NCBI GenBank assembly: GCA_000161975.1
Contig: GG688422.1
Coordinates: 431,824 to 495,823 of the forward strand
DNA length: 64,000 nucleotides
Reading direction: 5' to 3'
DNA from: Eubacterium saphenum ATCC 49989
Lineage (GTDB): Bacteria; Bacillota; Clostridia; Peptostreptococcales; Anaerovoracaceae
This document shows, one piece after another, positions 43,886-53,168 of the stretch. The position numbers were made by a program, and so were the translations under genes. The notes under the pieces were generated by a model. The model worked only from the letters and a program-made list of their open reading frames with translations. It did not search any database and was not told the origin of the DNA. Each line of letters starts with the position of its first letter. Positions within the stretch are counted from its first letter, which is position 1.

Positions 43886-44179
43886 ATGAAAATTAACACA
43901 AATCAACAAATTTCGGAAAAAGAAACTCAAGGCTACATCGATTATATTGAAAACAAATACAATCGTAAGCTGGACTCCCTGGATATAAATATAAACGGGG
44001 ATTTTGTAGATCTTAGCTATGAATTTGAAAAGGTGCCGTTTGAAAGGATCAGGCGCATCACAGGTTACCTTGTAGGCACTATGGATAACTGGAACAACGC
44101 AAAAACAAACGAAGAAAAAGACCGCGTAAAACATGCGATGAATAACTGTGGCTGCGGTAGTGACATAGCAAAACTTTAA
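43886..44179 (+). CDS. Small protein carrying the NrdD glycyl-radical motif
   Basis: This 97-residue protein has an N-terminal part of about 50 residues without a recognised motif and a C-terminal half that matches the tail of class III ribonucleotide reductases: FERIRRITGYLVG, NNAKTNEEKDRVKH. E. coli NrdD ends RVCGYLGSP...FNAGKQEEVKRRVKH, with the radical at the Gly of CGYL; the matching Gly here is residue 60. The zinc-binding cysteines of NrdD are absent; a CGCG lies near the C-terminus. GAGGAGGA precedes the ATG. The large NrdD at 59506-61758 lacks exactly this tail. Either it completes that enzyme in trans, or it acts as a spare radical domain, as YfiD does for pyruvate formate-lyase. 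Confidence 0.8.
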   Translation: MKINTNQQISEKETQGYIDYIENKYNRKLDSLDININGDFVDLSYEFEKVPFERIRRITGYLVGTMDNWNNAKTNEEKDRVKHAMNNCGCGSDIAKL

Positions 44180-44180
44180 T

Positions 44181-45050
44181 ATGGTAGACGGTCTTAAAAA
44201 TCTTTCAAGTAAGAGGAAAGGAATTTTGTTGATTCCAGCATCTTCCTTTCTTTTTTGTGCCATGCAAATAAGCATACGCTTTGCAACCGGACACATCCCC
44301 CTCATGCAGCAAATATTTTTCAGGAATATCATAACTCTGATAATAAGCTTTATCTTTATTAAAAAAGATGGCGCTTCATATTTTGGCGGTAAATCTCATC
44401 AGCCGCTGCTGTTTGTAAGATCGGGCTTCGGGTTTTTAGGCCTCATCGCCGCCTTCTATGCATCAGGTCATGCGCTTCAAGCAGATGTATCCACCATAAT
44501 CAGGCTTTCTCCATTTATGATTACCATACTTACTCGCATAATACTTAAGGAAAAAATATCTAAAATACAGATACCGGCTCTGTTAATAGCATTTTCAGGA
44601 GCGCTCTTCATAGTATCTCCTTCATTTAAATCAGGAATTTTGCCGCTTACTGCAGCCTTCGCCTGTGCGTTTTCATCCAGCATTGCCTATACTTTGCTGG
44701 CCTACTTTAAGGATAAGGTAAACGGTATGACCATAATAATGCATTTTTCATGCTTTTGCATGGTAGGCAGCATTCCATTCATGATAAATAACTTCGTGAT
44801 ACCGAATGCCTTCGATGCCACAATGCTGCTCTTAATAGGCGTATTAGGCGGTTTTGGTCAGATAGCTTTGACATATGCATACAGGCAACAAAACGCAGGT
44901 GAAATAAGCGTATACAGCTATTTTTCCATAATATTTTCCATAGTACTCGGCTTCATATTCTTAGGCGAATCTCTCCCTGCCACTTCTATATTGGGCTCTT
45001 CACTTGTTCTGCTCGCAGCATACCTCGTGTATAAATTCTCCCATAAATAA
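44181..45050 (+). CDS. EamA/DMT-family transporter
   Basis: The 289-residue protein has ten hydrophobic helices in two five-helix EamA repeats (SFGFLGLIAAFYASGH-type and GGFGQIALTYAYRQQNAGEIS followed by LGFIFLGESLP). Family members export metabolites or take up small molecules; the substrate is unknown. It starts two bases after the preceding stop and is probably translated from the same messenger. Confidence 0.88.
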   Translation: MVDGLKNLSSKRKGILLIPASSFLFCAMQISIRFATGHIPLMQQIFFRNIITLIISFIFIKKDGASYFGGKSHQPLLFVRSGFGFLGLIAAFYASGHALQADVSTIIRLSPFMITILTRIILKEKISKIQIPALLIAFSGALFIVSPSFKSGILPLTAAFACAFSSSIAYTLLAYFKDKVNGMTIIMHFSCFCMVGSIPFMINNFVIPNAFDATMLLLIGVLGGFGQIALTYAYRQQNAGEISVYSYFSIIFSIVLGFIFLGESLPATSILGSSLVLLAAYLVYKFSHK

Positions 45051-45303
45051 TACCCTGTGCATCGCTATTATCTAAACTCAAAACCTACACACTTTTAACT
45101 TGCGGTTCAGACCCACCCTACTAAAAAAATCAAACTTCTTGAATTTTACTAAACCTTGCAGTCATATATGTTGAATGCTACCGTAAACAAAATGGGCATA
45201 TGTAATGAATATGTGCAGAAAGCCCGGAACTACAATATAACGACGAAGGCAAAAGCTTTAAAAAGATTAAGTGCAGCATATGCAAAAAAGGCTTACATAT
45301 GTG

Positions 45304-45744
45304 CTATTTATGGTAGACTTCATTTTTTATTATCTTAAAACTTCTATACAGCTGCTCCAATAATATCAAACGCATAAGCTGATGCGGAAATGTAAAATCA
45401 GAAAAGGACAACCTTAAATCCACCGCTTCCCCGACAGCATCCAGATATCCGTCAGATCCTCCTATCACTATATCTATATCCGCTCTTCCATCGAGCATCA
45501 AATCTGAAATTTTTTTAGAAAGAGCTATCGAATCCATCTTGTTTCCGGACACATCCAAGGCAATTTTATATGCATTCTTTCGCAGCTTACTTACAATGTC
45601 CTTCGTCTCAGATTGTTTATTCGTTTCCTTTAGCTCAAGTATCTCTATTCTTACATAATTTTTGATTCTGTTAACATAGTCAAGACATGCTTGCTGCATG
45701 TATTTTTCTTTTAATTTTCCTACAGACAATATTCTTATATTCAC
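45304..45744 (-). CDS. rlmH: 23S rRNA pseudouridine1915 N3-methyltransferase
   Basis: From GTG 45744 (after GGGGTAG) the protein of 146 residues begins NIRILSVGKLKEKY and ends LILLEQLYRSFKIIKNEVYHK, both RlmH signatures; the SAM-binding IVIGGSDGYL is present (DIVIGGSDGYLDAV). It methylates 23S rRNA in the ribosome. The frame is open further upstream to 45849, but that part has no family support and overlaps hisD. Slightly shorter than the usual 159 residues. Confidence 0.92.
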   Translation of the reverse strand: MNIRILSVGKLKEKYMQQACLDYVNRIKNYVRIEILELKETNKQSETKDIVSKLRKNAYKIALDVSGNKMDSIALSKKISDLMLDGRADIDIVIGGSDGYLDAVGEAVDLRLSFSDFTFPHQLMRLILLEQLYRSFKIIKNEVYHK

Positions 45745-45817
45745 ATCATCTACCCCACAATTTGCTGCATTAAAAGGGAAACAACAAACAAACAGTAACC
45801 ACCGTGCAAGCTTAATC

Positions 45818-47083
45818 TTACTTACCTCGTATCTCTGCGGCCTTCGCATGTGCTATAAGCCCTTCTCCCCTTGCAAGAGCTGCAACGTCAGGTGCCATCC
45901 TCTTTGCCTCTTCACGGCTCATTCTTTGAAAACTGCATACCTTAAGAAATGTCCCCACCCAAAGTCCTCCTGTATACCTGCTCGCACCTAATGTCGGCAA
46001 TGTATGATTTGGGCCGCTCGCATAATCTCCGAATACCTCGGCTGAATTTTCACCTAAGAATATTGCGCCATAGTTTTTGAATGAATCCTTTATATCATCT
46101 ATTCGATTTTCATCCACCATAACTTCTAAATGCTCGGGAGCATATTCATTGGCAAACGCAATCGCATCGTCCATGTCATCCACCAATAAAATTTCCCCGT
46201 ATTCTTCCCATGATTTCCTTGCAATTAAAGCCGTAGCAAGATCTTCAAGCCGGATATACACTTCATCATTCACAGCATTTGCAAGGGATCTATCGTTCGT
46301 AACCAATATGGATTTTGCATACACATCATGTTCTGCCTGCGCAAGGATATCCGCCGCTATTATCTCAGGGTTTGCACTTGAGTCTGCCACTATCAGCACT
46401 TCACTGGGACCTGCCAAAAAGTCTATCCCAACCTTTCCATAGCACTGCCTCTTTGCTTCCGTTACATAGCTGTTACCGGGCCCCACTATGACATCCACAG
46501 GATTTATGCTCTCCGTACCGTAGCAAGCCGCCGCAATTCCTTGAGCCCCGCCGACACTGTAAATTTCATCAGCTCCTGCGATATCTAAGGCTACAAGTGT
46601 AGTAGGATTCACCTTGCCGGTATCCTTTGAAATCGGAGTTATTGCAATAATACGCTCTACCCCTGCTACCTTTGCAGGTGCGCAGAGCATGAGCGCCGTT
46701 GAATAAAGAGGATAAGATCCTCCCGGTACGTAACAGGCTGCAGAGTTTACAGGTATGATGCTATGCCCTAGCAGTTTCCCACCTTCTTCATGCTTTAACG
46801 AATGCATGCATTCCTTCTGGCGAATCGCAAAATCCTTTATATTCTCGTGAGCCCTTGCGATCTTTTCCTTTATCTCAGGATCAATTATTTCATAAGCAAG
46901 TTCTATATCTTCTTTACTCACCCTTATATCGTCTAAATCATGCCCATCGTATTTTTTTGAAAAATATCTGAGCGCCTCATCTCCTTCTGACTTCACTCTG
47001 TCTATAATATCTCTCACATCTTTTTCGATGGTGTTATTTTTATCAAGTTCTCGTTCTCTTCCCTTTTTTATATACTCTATCAT
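45818..47083 (-). CDS. hisD: Histidinol dehydrogenase
   Basis: The protein of about 421 residues (start at 47083 after AGAGGA) has the HisD signatures: PVNSAACYVPGGSYPLYSTA, GAQGIAAACYGT, GPGNSYVTEAKR, the zinc ligands in QAEHDVYAKSI and GPNHTLPT. It oxidises histidinol to histidine. No other his genes accompany it; only the HisJ-like phosphatase at 36583 could be part of the same pathway. Solitary hisD genes are known in Clostridia and may serve another alcohol oxidation. Confidence 0.93.
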   Translation of the reverse strand: MIEYIKKGRERELDKNNTIEKDVRDIIDRVKSEGDEALRYFSKKYDGHDLDDIRVSKEDIELAYEIIDPEIKEKIARAHENIKDFAIRQKECMHSLKHEEGGKLLGHSIIPVNSAACYVPGGSYPLYSTALMLCAPAKVAGVERIIAITPISKDTGKVNPTTLVALDIAGADEIYSVGGAQGIAAACYGTESINPVDVIVGPGNSYVTEAKRQCYGKVGIDFLAGPSEVLIVADSSANPEIIAADILAQAEHDVYAKSILVTNDRSLANAVNDEVYIRLEDLATALIARKSWEEYGEILLVDDMDDAIAFANEYAPEHLEVMVDENRIDDIKDSFKNYGAIFLGENSAEVFGDYASGPNHTLPTLGASRYTGGLWVGTFLKVCSFQRMSREEAKRMAPDVAALARGEGLIAHAKAAEIRGK

Positions 47084-47188
47084 TACATATCCTCTGCACA
47101 TCTATACGTCAATTAGCTATATTATACACTAATTGGGAATTCACAGCCGAGCTTTTATGCTCATTTAATATGAAATTCAAGTATTAAA

Positions 47189-47299
47189 CTATATGTTATC
47201 ATCTCCTTCGTTAAGTTCCCAATAACCACTATTTCCACTCCCTACGTATTGCAGATTATCCATTTCTTTTAGAGTTCTTTGTATCGTTTTTACACTTAC
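47189..47299 (-). pseudogene. 3' remnant of an AAA_4/AlbA-type ATP-binding protein (C-terminal winged helix)
   Basis: The minus strand reads VSVKTIQRTLKEMDNLQYVG, then SGNSGYWELNEGDDNI and a stop at 47189. This is the last recognition helix and wing of the winged-helix domain that ends many divergent AAA_4 (AlbA_2-type) ATP-binding regulators. An in-frame TAA directly precedes it and nothing of the ATPase domain is found, so only the end of the gene survives. The 12-bp repeats at 47317-47376 lie where such proteins often have a low-complexity linker. Confidence 0.6.
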
Positions 47300-47316
47300 T
47301 TAAATTCATTTCTATC

Positions 47317-47376
47317 GTGAAGGACATTGTGAAGGTCACCGTGAGGGATATAGTGAGGGACACCGTGAAAGTCATT
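47317..47376. repeat. Five tandem copies of a 12-bp unit
   Basis: GTGAAGGACATT, GTGAAGGTCACC, GTGAGGGATATA, GTGAGGGACACC and GTGAAAGTCATT follow without a gap. A 12-base period means four codons, so it was probably the repeat linker of the decayed gene beside it. Confidence 0.85.
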
Positions 47377-47387
47377 ATATATAAAAA

Positions 47388-47411
47388 AACCTAGGATTTT
47401 ACTCCTAGGTT
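47388..47411 (-). terminator. Terminator after ydbC
   Basis: On the minus strand AACCTAGGA, a six-base loop, and TCCTAGGTT, followed by TTTTTATA; it lies within ten bases of the stop of the YdbC gene. Confidence 0.85.
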
Positions 47412-47416
47412 ACCGG

Positions 47417-47698
47417 TTATTTAGCATCTGCCAGTTTAGTCACCGACTTTTCAAGAATTTTCATAAGTTCTTTTGCTTCTTCGGCTCTAAACGTCAATCC
47501 TTTTGACATATGCTCATGTTCAGGATCCCACTCTCTAACGTCAAGTTTGGGTGGTGTTCCGTTCCACGATACCAGATTCACTTCCTTCGTCCAACCGGTC
47601 GCAGATTTACTTATTACACCGTAGTGTGCCTTAACTTCATAGTTGAACGGCTCTCTGCTGTTGCTCACAGCTTCATTCTCATTAAGCGAACTTGCCAT
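47417..47698 (-). CDS. YdbC-family protein (PC4-like DNA-binding)
   Basis: The 93-residue protein matches the YdbC family throughout its middle: YGVISKSATGWTKEVNLVSWNG, KLDVREWDPEHEHMSKGLTF and the helix RAEEAKELMKIL. The family has the PC4 fold and binds single-stranded DNA, with a likely role in transcription or replication. AAAGGAGGAGAT precedes the ATG. It is a single-gene unit with its own terminator. Confidence 0.88.
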   Translation of the reverse strand: MASSLNENEAVSNSREPFNYEVKAHYGVISKSATGWTKEVNLVSWNGTPPKLDVREWDPEHEHMSKGLTFRAEEAKELMKILEKSVTKLADAK

Positions 47699-47786
47699 AT
47701 CTCCTCCTTTCTTCCTCTACCCAATAACTTCTCGCTCCCCTTCCCTCGCAATTGGCCCCGCTCCATCGCGCGAGAGAAAATAAAAA

Positions 47787-47810
47787 CTACACCCTGAGGT
47801 GTAGCTTTAT
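47787..47810 (-). terminator. Terminator after the papain-like protease
   Basis: On the minus strand CTACACC, loop TCAG, GGTGTAG, then TTTTTATTTT, about 65 bases after the protease stop. Confidence 0.8.
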
Positions 47811-47868
47811 GATATACCTAAACGCAAGCTCTAAAATGTTTTAGTCAGAATTCGACAGAAAATGTAAT

Positions 47869-49836
47869 TTAGCGTCTCTTAAGCGCCTTCTTCGTTATGA
47901 TAAGCTTTATTTTGAACTTGTAGTTTTTATAGTGCCCTTTGCCTATCACCGTCACTATGAGCGTTGCTGTTCCCTTCTTTTTAGCTATAATAAATCTATT
48001 CTTTACAATCTTCGCCTTGTTGCCCTTGATAGAATACTTTATCTTGGCTATCTTGCCTCCTATTATAAGCTTTGCAGGGATTTTAAATTTCTTTTTTGTA
48101 ATTTTGATGGTCTTTTTAGTACATTTTACTGTATGATAATCCTCCATGAACTGTGGTGGCACCATGTTGGTATCACCTTCAGTGTCTGCCACTTTATTTT
48201 CCTTAAGCTCAGCTTCACTTACATTATCTCCATACGCCTTTATCAAAGCATTTCCAAATCTATGTGTCTCGCCGAAATATTTTGCCGTAACATTTTTACA
48301 GTCCTGCCACTTACCGTTTCTGAAGATAAAACTTTCGTACGGCTTTACTTCCATCCTCATGCCGCTATTTTTTTCTTTACTAAGTCCCATCTCAACAGGT
48401 TGTATCCATTGATTTGAATTAAGCTTTTGCTCCGTAACTACCATGTATTTTTTACCCTTAGCAAAAACGGGTTGATCATCCAACTTCACCCTCATAAACC
48501 CTGCTTCCTTCGTTTTGAAATTCTGGTAGGCTACGATATTTGCACTTCTCTTGTTGCCTTTATCCGCACACTCTATTACATACACCTTACCGTCTACATT
48601 TGCTACATCTGTCGTTAAACCGAGCTCCTTAAGCTTAAAATTATCCCTTGCTACAAATACGTTACCAGCCTTCGCCCTCTTTGACGTCCAAGTATATACA
48701 GCACCTATTCCAATGCCATCTAACTGATAAATCGTTGAATTGTCGTGCTTTGTATCCTGCTTTTTGTATTCATTAGCCTCTGTCTCATACACACAAGGTT
48801 CTGAAAGCGATGCATCATCATACGAAAGGTACATATAGCCTTGTCTGCCAAATCCAGTACCATAACTGTTTTTAACTATGAAAGCTCCGTTGTTTTTAGG
48901 TTTTTGATATCCCGAAGGTGAATCTACTTCGGTATCAAATTTATCCTTACTTATATTATCATCATATCCTACTATCGTAATTTCATGATTTGCCTCAACC
49001 TGTGTCAGTGCATTTCCCTTTTTATCAGGCTTTACATAATGAAACTCATCATCACTTACACCACTGAATGATGAAATCCCCGCAGATATCGCATTACAGT
49101 TTACAAGTTGCTGTTTGAGTGCATTTATAGCATCGTAATCCGTTCCCAAATAATACCCTTTACCATTTACCTTTATAGGTTCGGGTAAATATTTTACGCT
49201 CTTAAGAGCCGCATCCATTTGGCTTCGCTTACAGCTTTCAGGTGCAGCCTTCATATTAGCTGTAGGATCATATTTGCAGTTACTCTCATCCACTATTCCA
49301 TACTGCCTGGACAATGTAGGAACTGTAATCGCCCTAGATCCTCCTAAGTCGTATAGTTCTCTTGGAGGTAACATTTTAGGAAATACCTTCTCAAGCCGAG
49401 GCATCAAGAATCTATCCTTTCCTGCTGCTAACGTACGATCCTTAAGTTCGCTCGCTGAATCATGGCCATACCAAGCCAGATGTCTTTCGGATAGATCTAC
49501 ATCATCCTTACGAACGCAGTTTTGACTGATCAACGATGTCTCGAGACAAGACATAACCGCATGAGTCCAACATGTACCATGAACACCCTGATCCTTTACA
49601 TTTGTTACTAAATTCCTATCTCTAAGATCCACCTTAGGTGGTAGTATAAATCTTTTGAGCTTTTTTCTTACCTTGAGGTAGGCATTGTCTTGATACTCTT
49701 TAACAATCCTCTTTCCCTTAAACTTAACTCTGTTAAACGCTCCTTCACTCTGTGCATTTGAAGTAACTGCATCGCTCAATATCACAGAACATGCAAGTAC
49801 CAAACACATTGCAATACTTAAAATCTTCTTTTTCAT
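47869..49836 (-). CDS. Secreted papain-family (C1) cysteine protease with Ig-like tail
   Basis: The 655-residue protein has a signal peptide (ILSIAMCLVLACSVILSDAV), then a C1A peptidase domain: catalytic Cys in GVHGTCWTHAVMSC, His in NHEITIVGYDDN and Asn in IVKNSYGTGFG. A middle beta domain (about 350-510) is followed by a lysine-rich Ig-like tail (about 545-655) resembling those of other exported proteins here. Firmicute C1 proteases of this type degrade host or other proteins. No sortase motif is visible. AAGGAATTG precedes the ATG. Confidence 0.9.
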   Translation of the reverse strand: MKKKILSIAMCLVLACSVILSDAVTSNAQSEGAFNRVKFKGKRIVKEYQDNAYLKVRKKLKRFILPPKVDLRDRNLVTNVKDQGVHGTCWTHAVMSCLETSLISQNCVRKDDVDLSERHLAWYGHDSASELKDRTLAAGKDRFLMPRLEKVFPKMLPPRELYDLGGSRAITVPTLSRQYGIVDESNCKYDPTANMKAAPESCKRSQMDAALKSVKYLPEPIKVNGKGYYLGTDYDAINALKQQLVNCNAISAGISSFSGVSDDEFHYVKPDKKGNALTQVEANHEITIVGYDDNISKDKFDTEVDSPSGYQKPKNNGAFIVKNSYGTGFGRQGYMYLSYDDASLSEPCVYETEANEYKKQDTKHDNSTIYQLDGIGIGAVYTWTSKRAKAGNVFVARDNFKLKELGLTTDVANVDGKVYVIECADKGNKRSANIVAYQNFKTKEAGFMRVKLDDQPVFAKGKKYMVVTEQKLNSNQWIQPVEMGLSKEKNSGMRMEVKPYESFIFRNGKWQDCKNVTAKYFGETHRFGNALIKAYGDNVSEAELKENKVADTEGDTNMVPPQFMEDYHTVKCTKKTIKITKKKFKIPAKLIIGGKIAKIKYSIKGNKAKIVKNRFIIAKKKGTATLIVTVIGKGHYKNYKFKIKLIITKKALKRR

Positions 49837-49934
49837 TACAATTCCTTTCTATAATCACATGCTAAAAGTAGGTTTGTAACTAGTATTATAACAAATAACT
49901 TAATTACATTTCCATTAATAATTTTTTCGCAAAA

Positions 49935-51395
49935 CTATTTAGTGGAGCTCTTACGCATTGAACTTACAAAAAGAAATGCTCCCGAAGCCAGTAACATAAA
50001 TAAATACATGTACAGGTTGCGTGTATCCCCCGTTTTAGGTGGAGCGCCGGGATTCAGCGGAGTTGTAGGCTTTGGAGGTTTATCAGGCTTGCGAACATTT
50101 GTAATTACAAATCCTATTTTGGCATCTCCCGTTATCGTACCCGTATAGCCGTTTGCAATCGGATTTTCCTTTACTGTGTACTTTATCAAATGTCCATTTT
50201 TAGTATATTTAGGAAGGTCTGTAAAACGCCCCTTCCAGTTGTTTGCAGCGGATAAAACGAGCACCTTTCCGGTATTCTTTCCATTTGCGAATAGTTTAAC
50301 TACAATATTTTGAGGACGTTTTTTATCGCGGTCGTTGTTATCCTTCCATATTTTCAAAACCTTTATATTGATTTTTTTCAAAACCGCCTCGCCGCTACCT
50401 CCTGAATTTGCCCATACGAATTCACTCGTCACCACCTTGTTAGTCGATGAACTCGTTAACTCCGCTCTATTTTTTAATTTTAGCCCGTCTCTATACGTGC
50501 TTTTATAAAAGAGCAAATAGGCTTTACCGTTTATATTGCCCATGTTGTAACTGAAAGACCTCTTATCCGGCGAAAAGCTTACCTGACTGCTTATATTTCT
50601 AGGATTCTTCCTTACCCAACCTCCATTTTCAAGCACCAAATCATATAAAGTAAAACTATCGGTATCCGTCACATACATTATTCCGTCATTGGTTCCGGGA
50701 GGTTCTACGGATAACTGATCCTTTACGACAACGTTGGTTAAGTTGGCCTGCTTTGTGTTTATAATCATGGACCACCTTACATGCCCTTCGGATGTCAAGG
50801 TTTGCCCCGAATATTTGTTAAGAATGTGATCTGAAGGAGGCGAGGGCTTATCCGGCTTTATTATAATTCCTTTGTGAAATGAACCTATAACTATCTCATG
50901 CTCACTGGGCGCAGTAACAGGGTATGATACCTTATTCCAATTTGCTGTCAAATTAAAATTACCCTTTATATGATGTTTATCATTAACATAGTCTGTAAAG
51001 GTGATTCTAACTTTACCTCCCCCCGGATTAGCAGGCGAAACAAGCCCCTTTGCAAGAATATTTCCGTCTTTCGTATACAGGTTAAAATTACAATACAGTG
51101 CATTTTCAGGAAACTTAAATTTATCCGGCAGCTGCATTTCAAAATAATCACCTGCACGCAACGTATCCCCAAACTTTGACGCATCAAAACCTACATTAAG
51201 TTTAAATAGCGTGCTGTAATAAAATCCATCCGGTGGTACATTGCCTTGAGAATCGGTTATCGATAAATTTATGATATGAAAATCCACCTTTTTATTTTCT
51301 GCCAATACATTTTCATTTTCTGTCATTACTCCTAGTAGCATCATAAAAATCAAAAGTAAAGATGCCACCCTTTTTTTCAATATTCGCTTATTCAT
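49935..51395 (-). CDS. Cna-type surface adhesin with sortase motif
   Basis: The 486-residue protein has a signal peptide, a two-part collagen-binding-like adhesin domain (about 35-330: VDFHIINLSITDSQG, DYFEMQLPDKFKFPE, RWSMIINTKQ), a Cna_B domain (about 345-435: VLKIWKDNNDRDKKRP, GYTGTITGDAKIGFVITN), a proline-rich spacer and a cell-wall anchor PPKTGDTRN, a hydrophobic helix and a basic tail. PPKTG replaces the usual LPXTG. It would be sortase-linked to peptidoglycan and bind host matrix. Cna domains often carry internal isopeptide bonds. AAGGGGGAGC precedes the ATG. No sortase gene is next to it. Confidence 0.9.
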   Translation of the reverse strand: MNKRILKKRVASLLLIFMMLLGVMTENENVLAENKKVDFHIINLSITDSQGNVPPDGFYYSTLFKLNVGFDASKFGDTLRAGDYFEMQLPDKFKFPENALYCNFNLYTKDGNILAKGLVSPANPGGGKVRITFTDYVNDKHHIKGNFNLTANWNKVSYPVTAPSEHEIVIGSFHKGIIIKPDKPSPPSDHILNKYSGQTLTSEGHVRWSMIINTKQANLTNVVVKDQLSVEPPGTNDGIMYVTDTDSFTLYDLVLENGGWVRKNPRNISSQVSFSPDKRSFSYNMGNINGKAYLLFYKSTYRDGLKLKNRAELTSSSTNKVVTSEFVWANSGGSGEAVLKKINIKVLKIWKDNNDRDKKRPQNIVVKLFANGKNTGKVLVLSAANNWKGRFTDLPKYTKNGHLIKYTVKENPIANGYTGTITGDAKIGFVITNVRKPDKPPKPTTPLNPGAPPKTGDTRNLYMYLFMLLASGAFLFVSSMRKSSTK

Positions 51396-51710
51396 TTTGC
51401 TCCCCCTTTAAAACAAATAGTAATTGGAAATAAAGCCAGACATTGCTTTACAATTTGTTATACAATGATAAAAACGGTAATTTTATTGATATAAGCGTGT
51501 TGAAAGGGACGCATGATAATTTCTAAATTCCAAATAATTAGCTGTAAATTAATGTCTAGTATTATTGACAATTTAAGCCTAATGTTCTTCAAAATAATCA
51601 AACATTCATTTCATATATTCGCTACACCCGTTGTGAATTTACTCATAAAAAAACGAGGGAGTTTTACCTCCCCCGTTCTAATCATTCTTTTATCAATTGT
51701 CTACTGAAAC
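51396..51710. other. Gene-free stretch between nhaC and the adhesin gene
   Basis: These 315 bases hold the nhaC terminator at 51650-51677 and the presumed promoter of the adhesin gene. A 64-codon frame on the + strand (51513-51707) overlaps the terminator and has no ribosome binding site, so I do not call it. Confidence 0.5.
51650..51677 (-). terminator. Terminator after nhaC
   Basis: On the minus strand ACGGGGGAG and CTCCCTCGT pair across GTAAAA and are followed by a seven-T run. Confidence 0.85.
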
Positions 51711-53168
51711 TTAAAATTCTTTTAGTTTTACTTCCGGCTCTCTTGGAAGTCTGAATAATGGTACGAACTTATCCGCTCCCGTTAGAGTAAGTAGTAATAA
51801 CGAAGCTACTGCTATCATCGCCATGAAGTTGTACATTATGAAATGTTTCGGTGTGAATTTAAATAGTGGATAAACATTCTTTGCAACACCTACATAGAAT
51901 CCAAGGTAAACGTGCCATGGAATCAACTGAGAACCGAATACACCCATCGCATCGCCGAATGTGGCATTTCTTAACTTGATCTTATACATGTCTTCTTCGC
52001 TACCTTCGATATTATCTTCTGCAATTTCCTTGATGATCGGACCTACCGTAACTATCTGTGCCATCTCATCCGCAAGAACTGCGTTACCTATCAATGACAA
52101 TACTCCGTTACAGAACATAACGTGTCTAACCTTGCTGGATACTTTAGCTACAAAATGAGCCAATGGGTCAAATGCATGCATCTGACGCATGATTCCGCCG
52201 AATGCCGCTACCCACATCATCATAACAACTACCCAGCTACCTGCTTCACCAAATGCTGACTTACAAAGATCAAGGTATTCGGTAAGCTTTCCTGTAGTTC
52301 CTGCAGGAAGTCCTAGTAGGTAAGCACTAACGATACCTGATCCTATACAAATAAATGTGTTGAACTTAGCAATCGCAAGCACTATTACAAGTACTAGAGG
52401 TATAGCCATGTAATAAGGTACTCCCTTAACTACCTGATTTAGCAAGTCAACGGCCTCAGGCTTTTCACTCTTTAAGTAATCAAGAGCCGCCTTAGGTACA
52501 GAATCCATAATACCGGATACATCGCCATGGGTAGTAGGCAATTTAAGCACTGCAGATCCTACAATGTAGAATGTGATCGCTGCAAGAGCCAAACAAAGAA
52601 TTGACCATACACCTTGGGTTCTTATTCTGTCTACTACCTCTACTCCCTGGATACCGGAAGATACTATTGTAGTATCAGAGATAAGACCGATGTTGTCACC
52701 AAAACATGCACCGCCCGCTATAGCGCAAGCTGTAAGAACGATATCGCCATGAACGATATGGTTTAGCCATAGGAATATAGGTGCACACGCAGCCATAGTA
52801 CCCCAGGATGTACCTGTAGCAACGGAAAGAACTGCAGTTACACAAATACCCACTACCGCAATTGATCTAGCTGTAACACCTGCAGAAAGCGCAATGTTTA
52901 CAACCGCCGCACCTACGCCTGTTGTCATAAACGCACTTGCCATAGCGTATGCAAACATCAAAATAAATAACGCTATGAGAATATTGCTAACACTTTTCAT
53001 CGCTGTGTCTATACAATCTTTAAATGAATGCTTTTCCATAAAGATTGCAATGACCAATGCCGCAATGGTTGCAATAGGTGCTGCGATAAGAGCGTCAAAC
53101 TCTTTAATCATCAGCGTAGCTAGAATAATTACCGGCAAAAATTTAATAATGCCTTTCAGAATCTTCAT
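51711..53168 (-). CDS. nhaC: NhaC-family Na+/H+ antiporter
   Basis: From the ATG at 53168 (after AAAGGAGGAAAAG) the protein of about 485 residues is an 11-12-helix membrane protein of the NhaC family, with GTSWGTMAACAPIF, CFGDNIGLISDTTIVSSGIQG and a second half containing WVVVMMMWVAAFGGIM. It exchanges Na+ for H+ and so links with the ion gradient made by Rnf. The frame is open to 53225, but that part lacks family support. Confidence 0.85.
   Translation of the reverse strand: MKILKGIIKFLPVIILATLMIKEFDALIAAPIATIAALVIAIFMEKHSFKDCIDTAMKSVSNILIALFILMFAYAMASAFMTTGVGAAVVNIALSAGVTARSIAVVGICVTAVLSVATGTSWGTMAACAPIFLWLNHIVHGDIVLTACAIAGGACFGDNIGLISDTTIVSSGIQGVEVVDRIRTQGVWSILCLALAAITFYIVGSAVLKLPTTHGDVSGIMDSVPKAALDYLKSEKPEAVDLLNQVVKGVPYYMAIPLVLVIVLAIAKFNTFICIGSGIVSAYLLGLPAGTTGKLTEYLDLCKSAFGEAGSWVVVMMMWVAAFGGIMRQMHAFDPLAHFVAKVSSKVRHVMFCNGVLSLIGNAVLADEMAQIVTVGPIIKEIAEDNIEGSEEDMYKIKLRNATFGDAMGVFGSQLIPWHVYLGFYVGVAKNVYPLFKFTPKHFIMYNFMAMIAVASLLLLTLTGADKFVPLFRLPREPEVKLKEF

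Noticed and set aside
45156..45338. A 60-codon plus-strand frame between EamA and rlmH
   Set aside because: It has no ribosome binding site or family match, and overlaps the rlmH 3' end. The region 45051-45303 shows nothing I can support.
47317..47376. The 12-bp repeats as a CRISPR array
   Set aside because: There are no unique spacers between the copies; they are direct tandem repeats. I see no CRISPR array elsewhere in the window.
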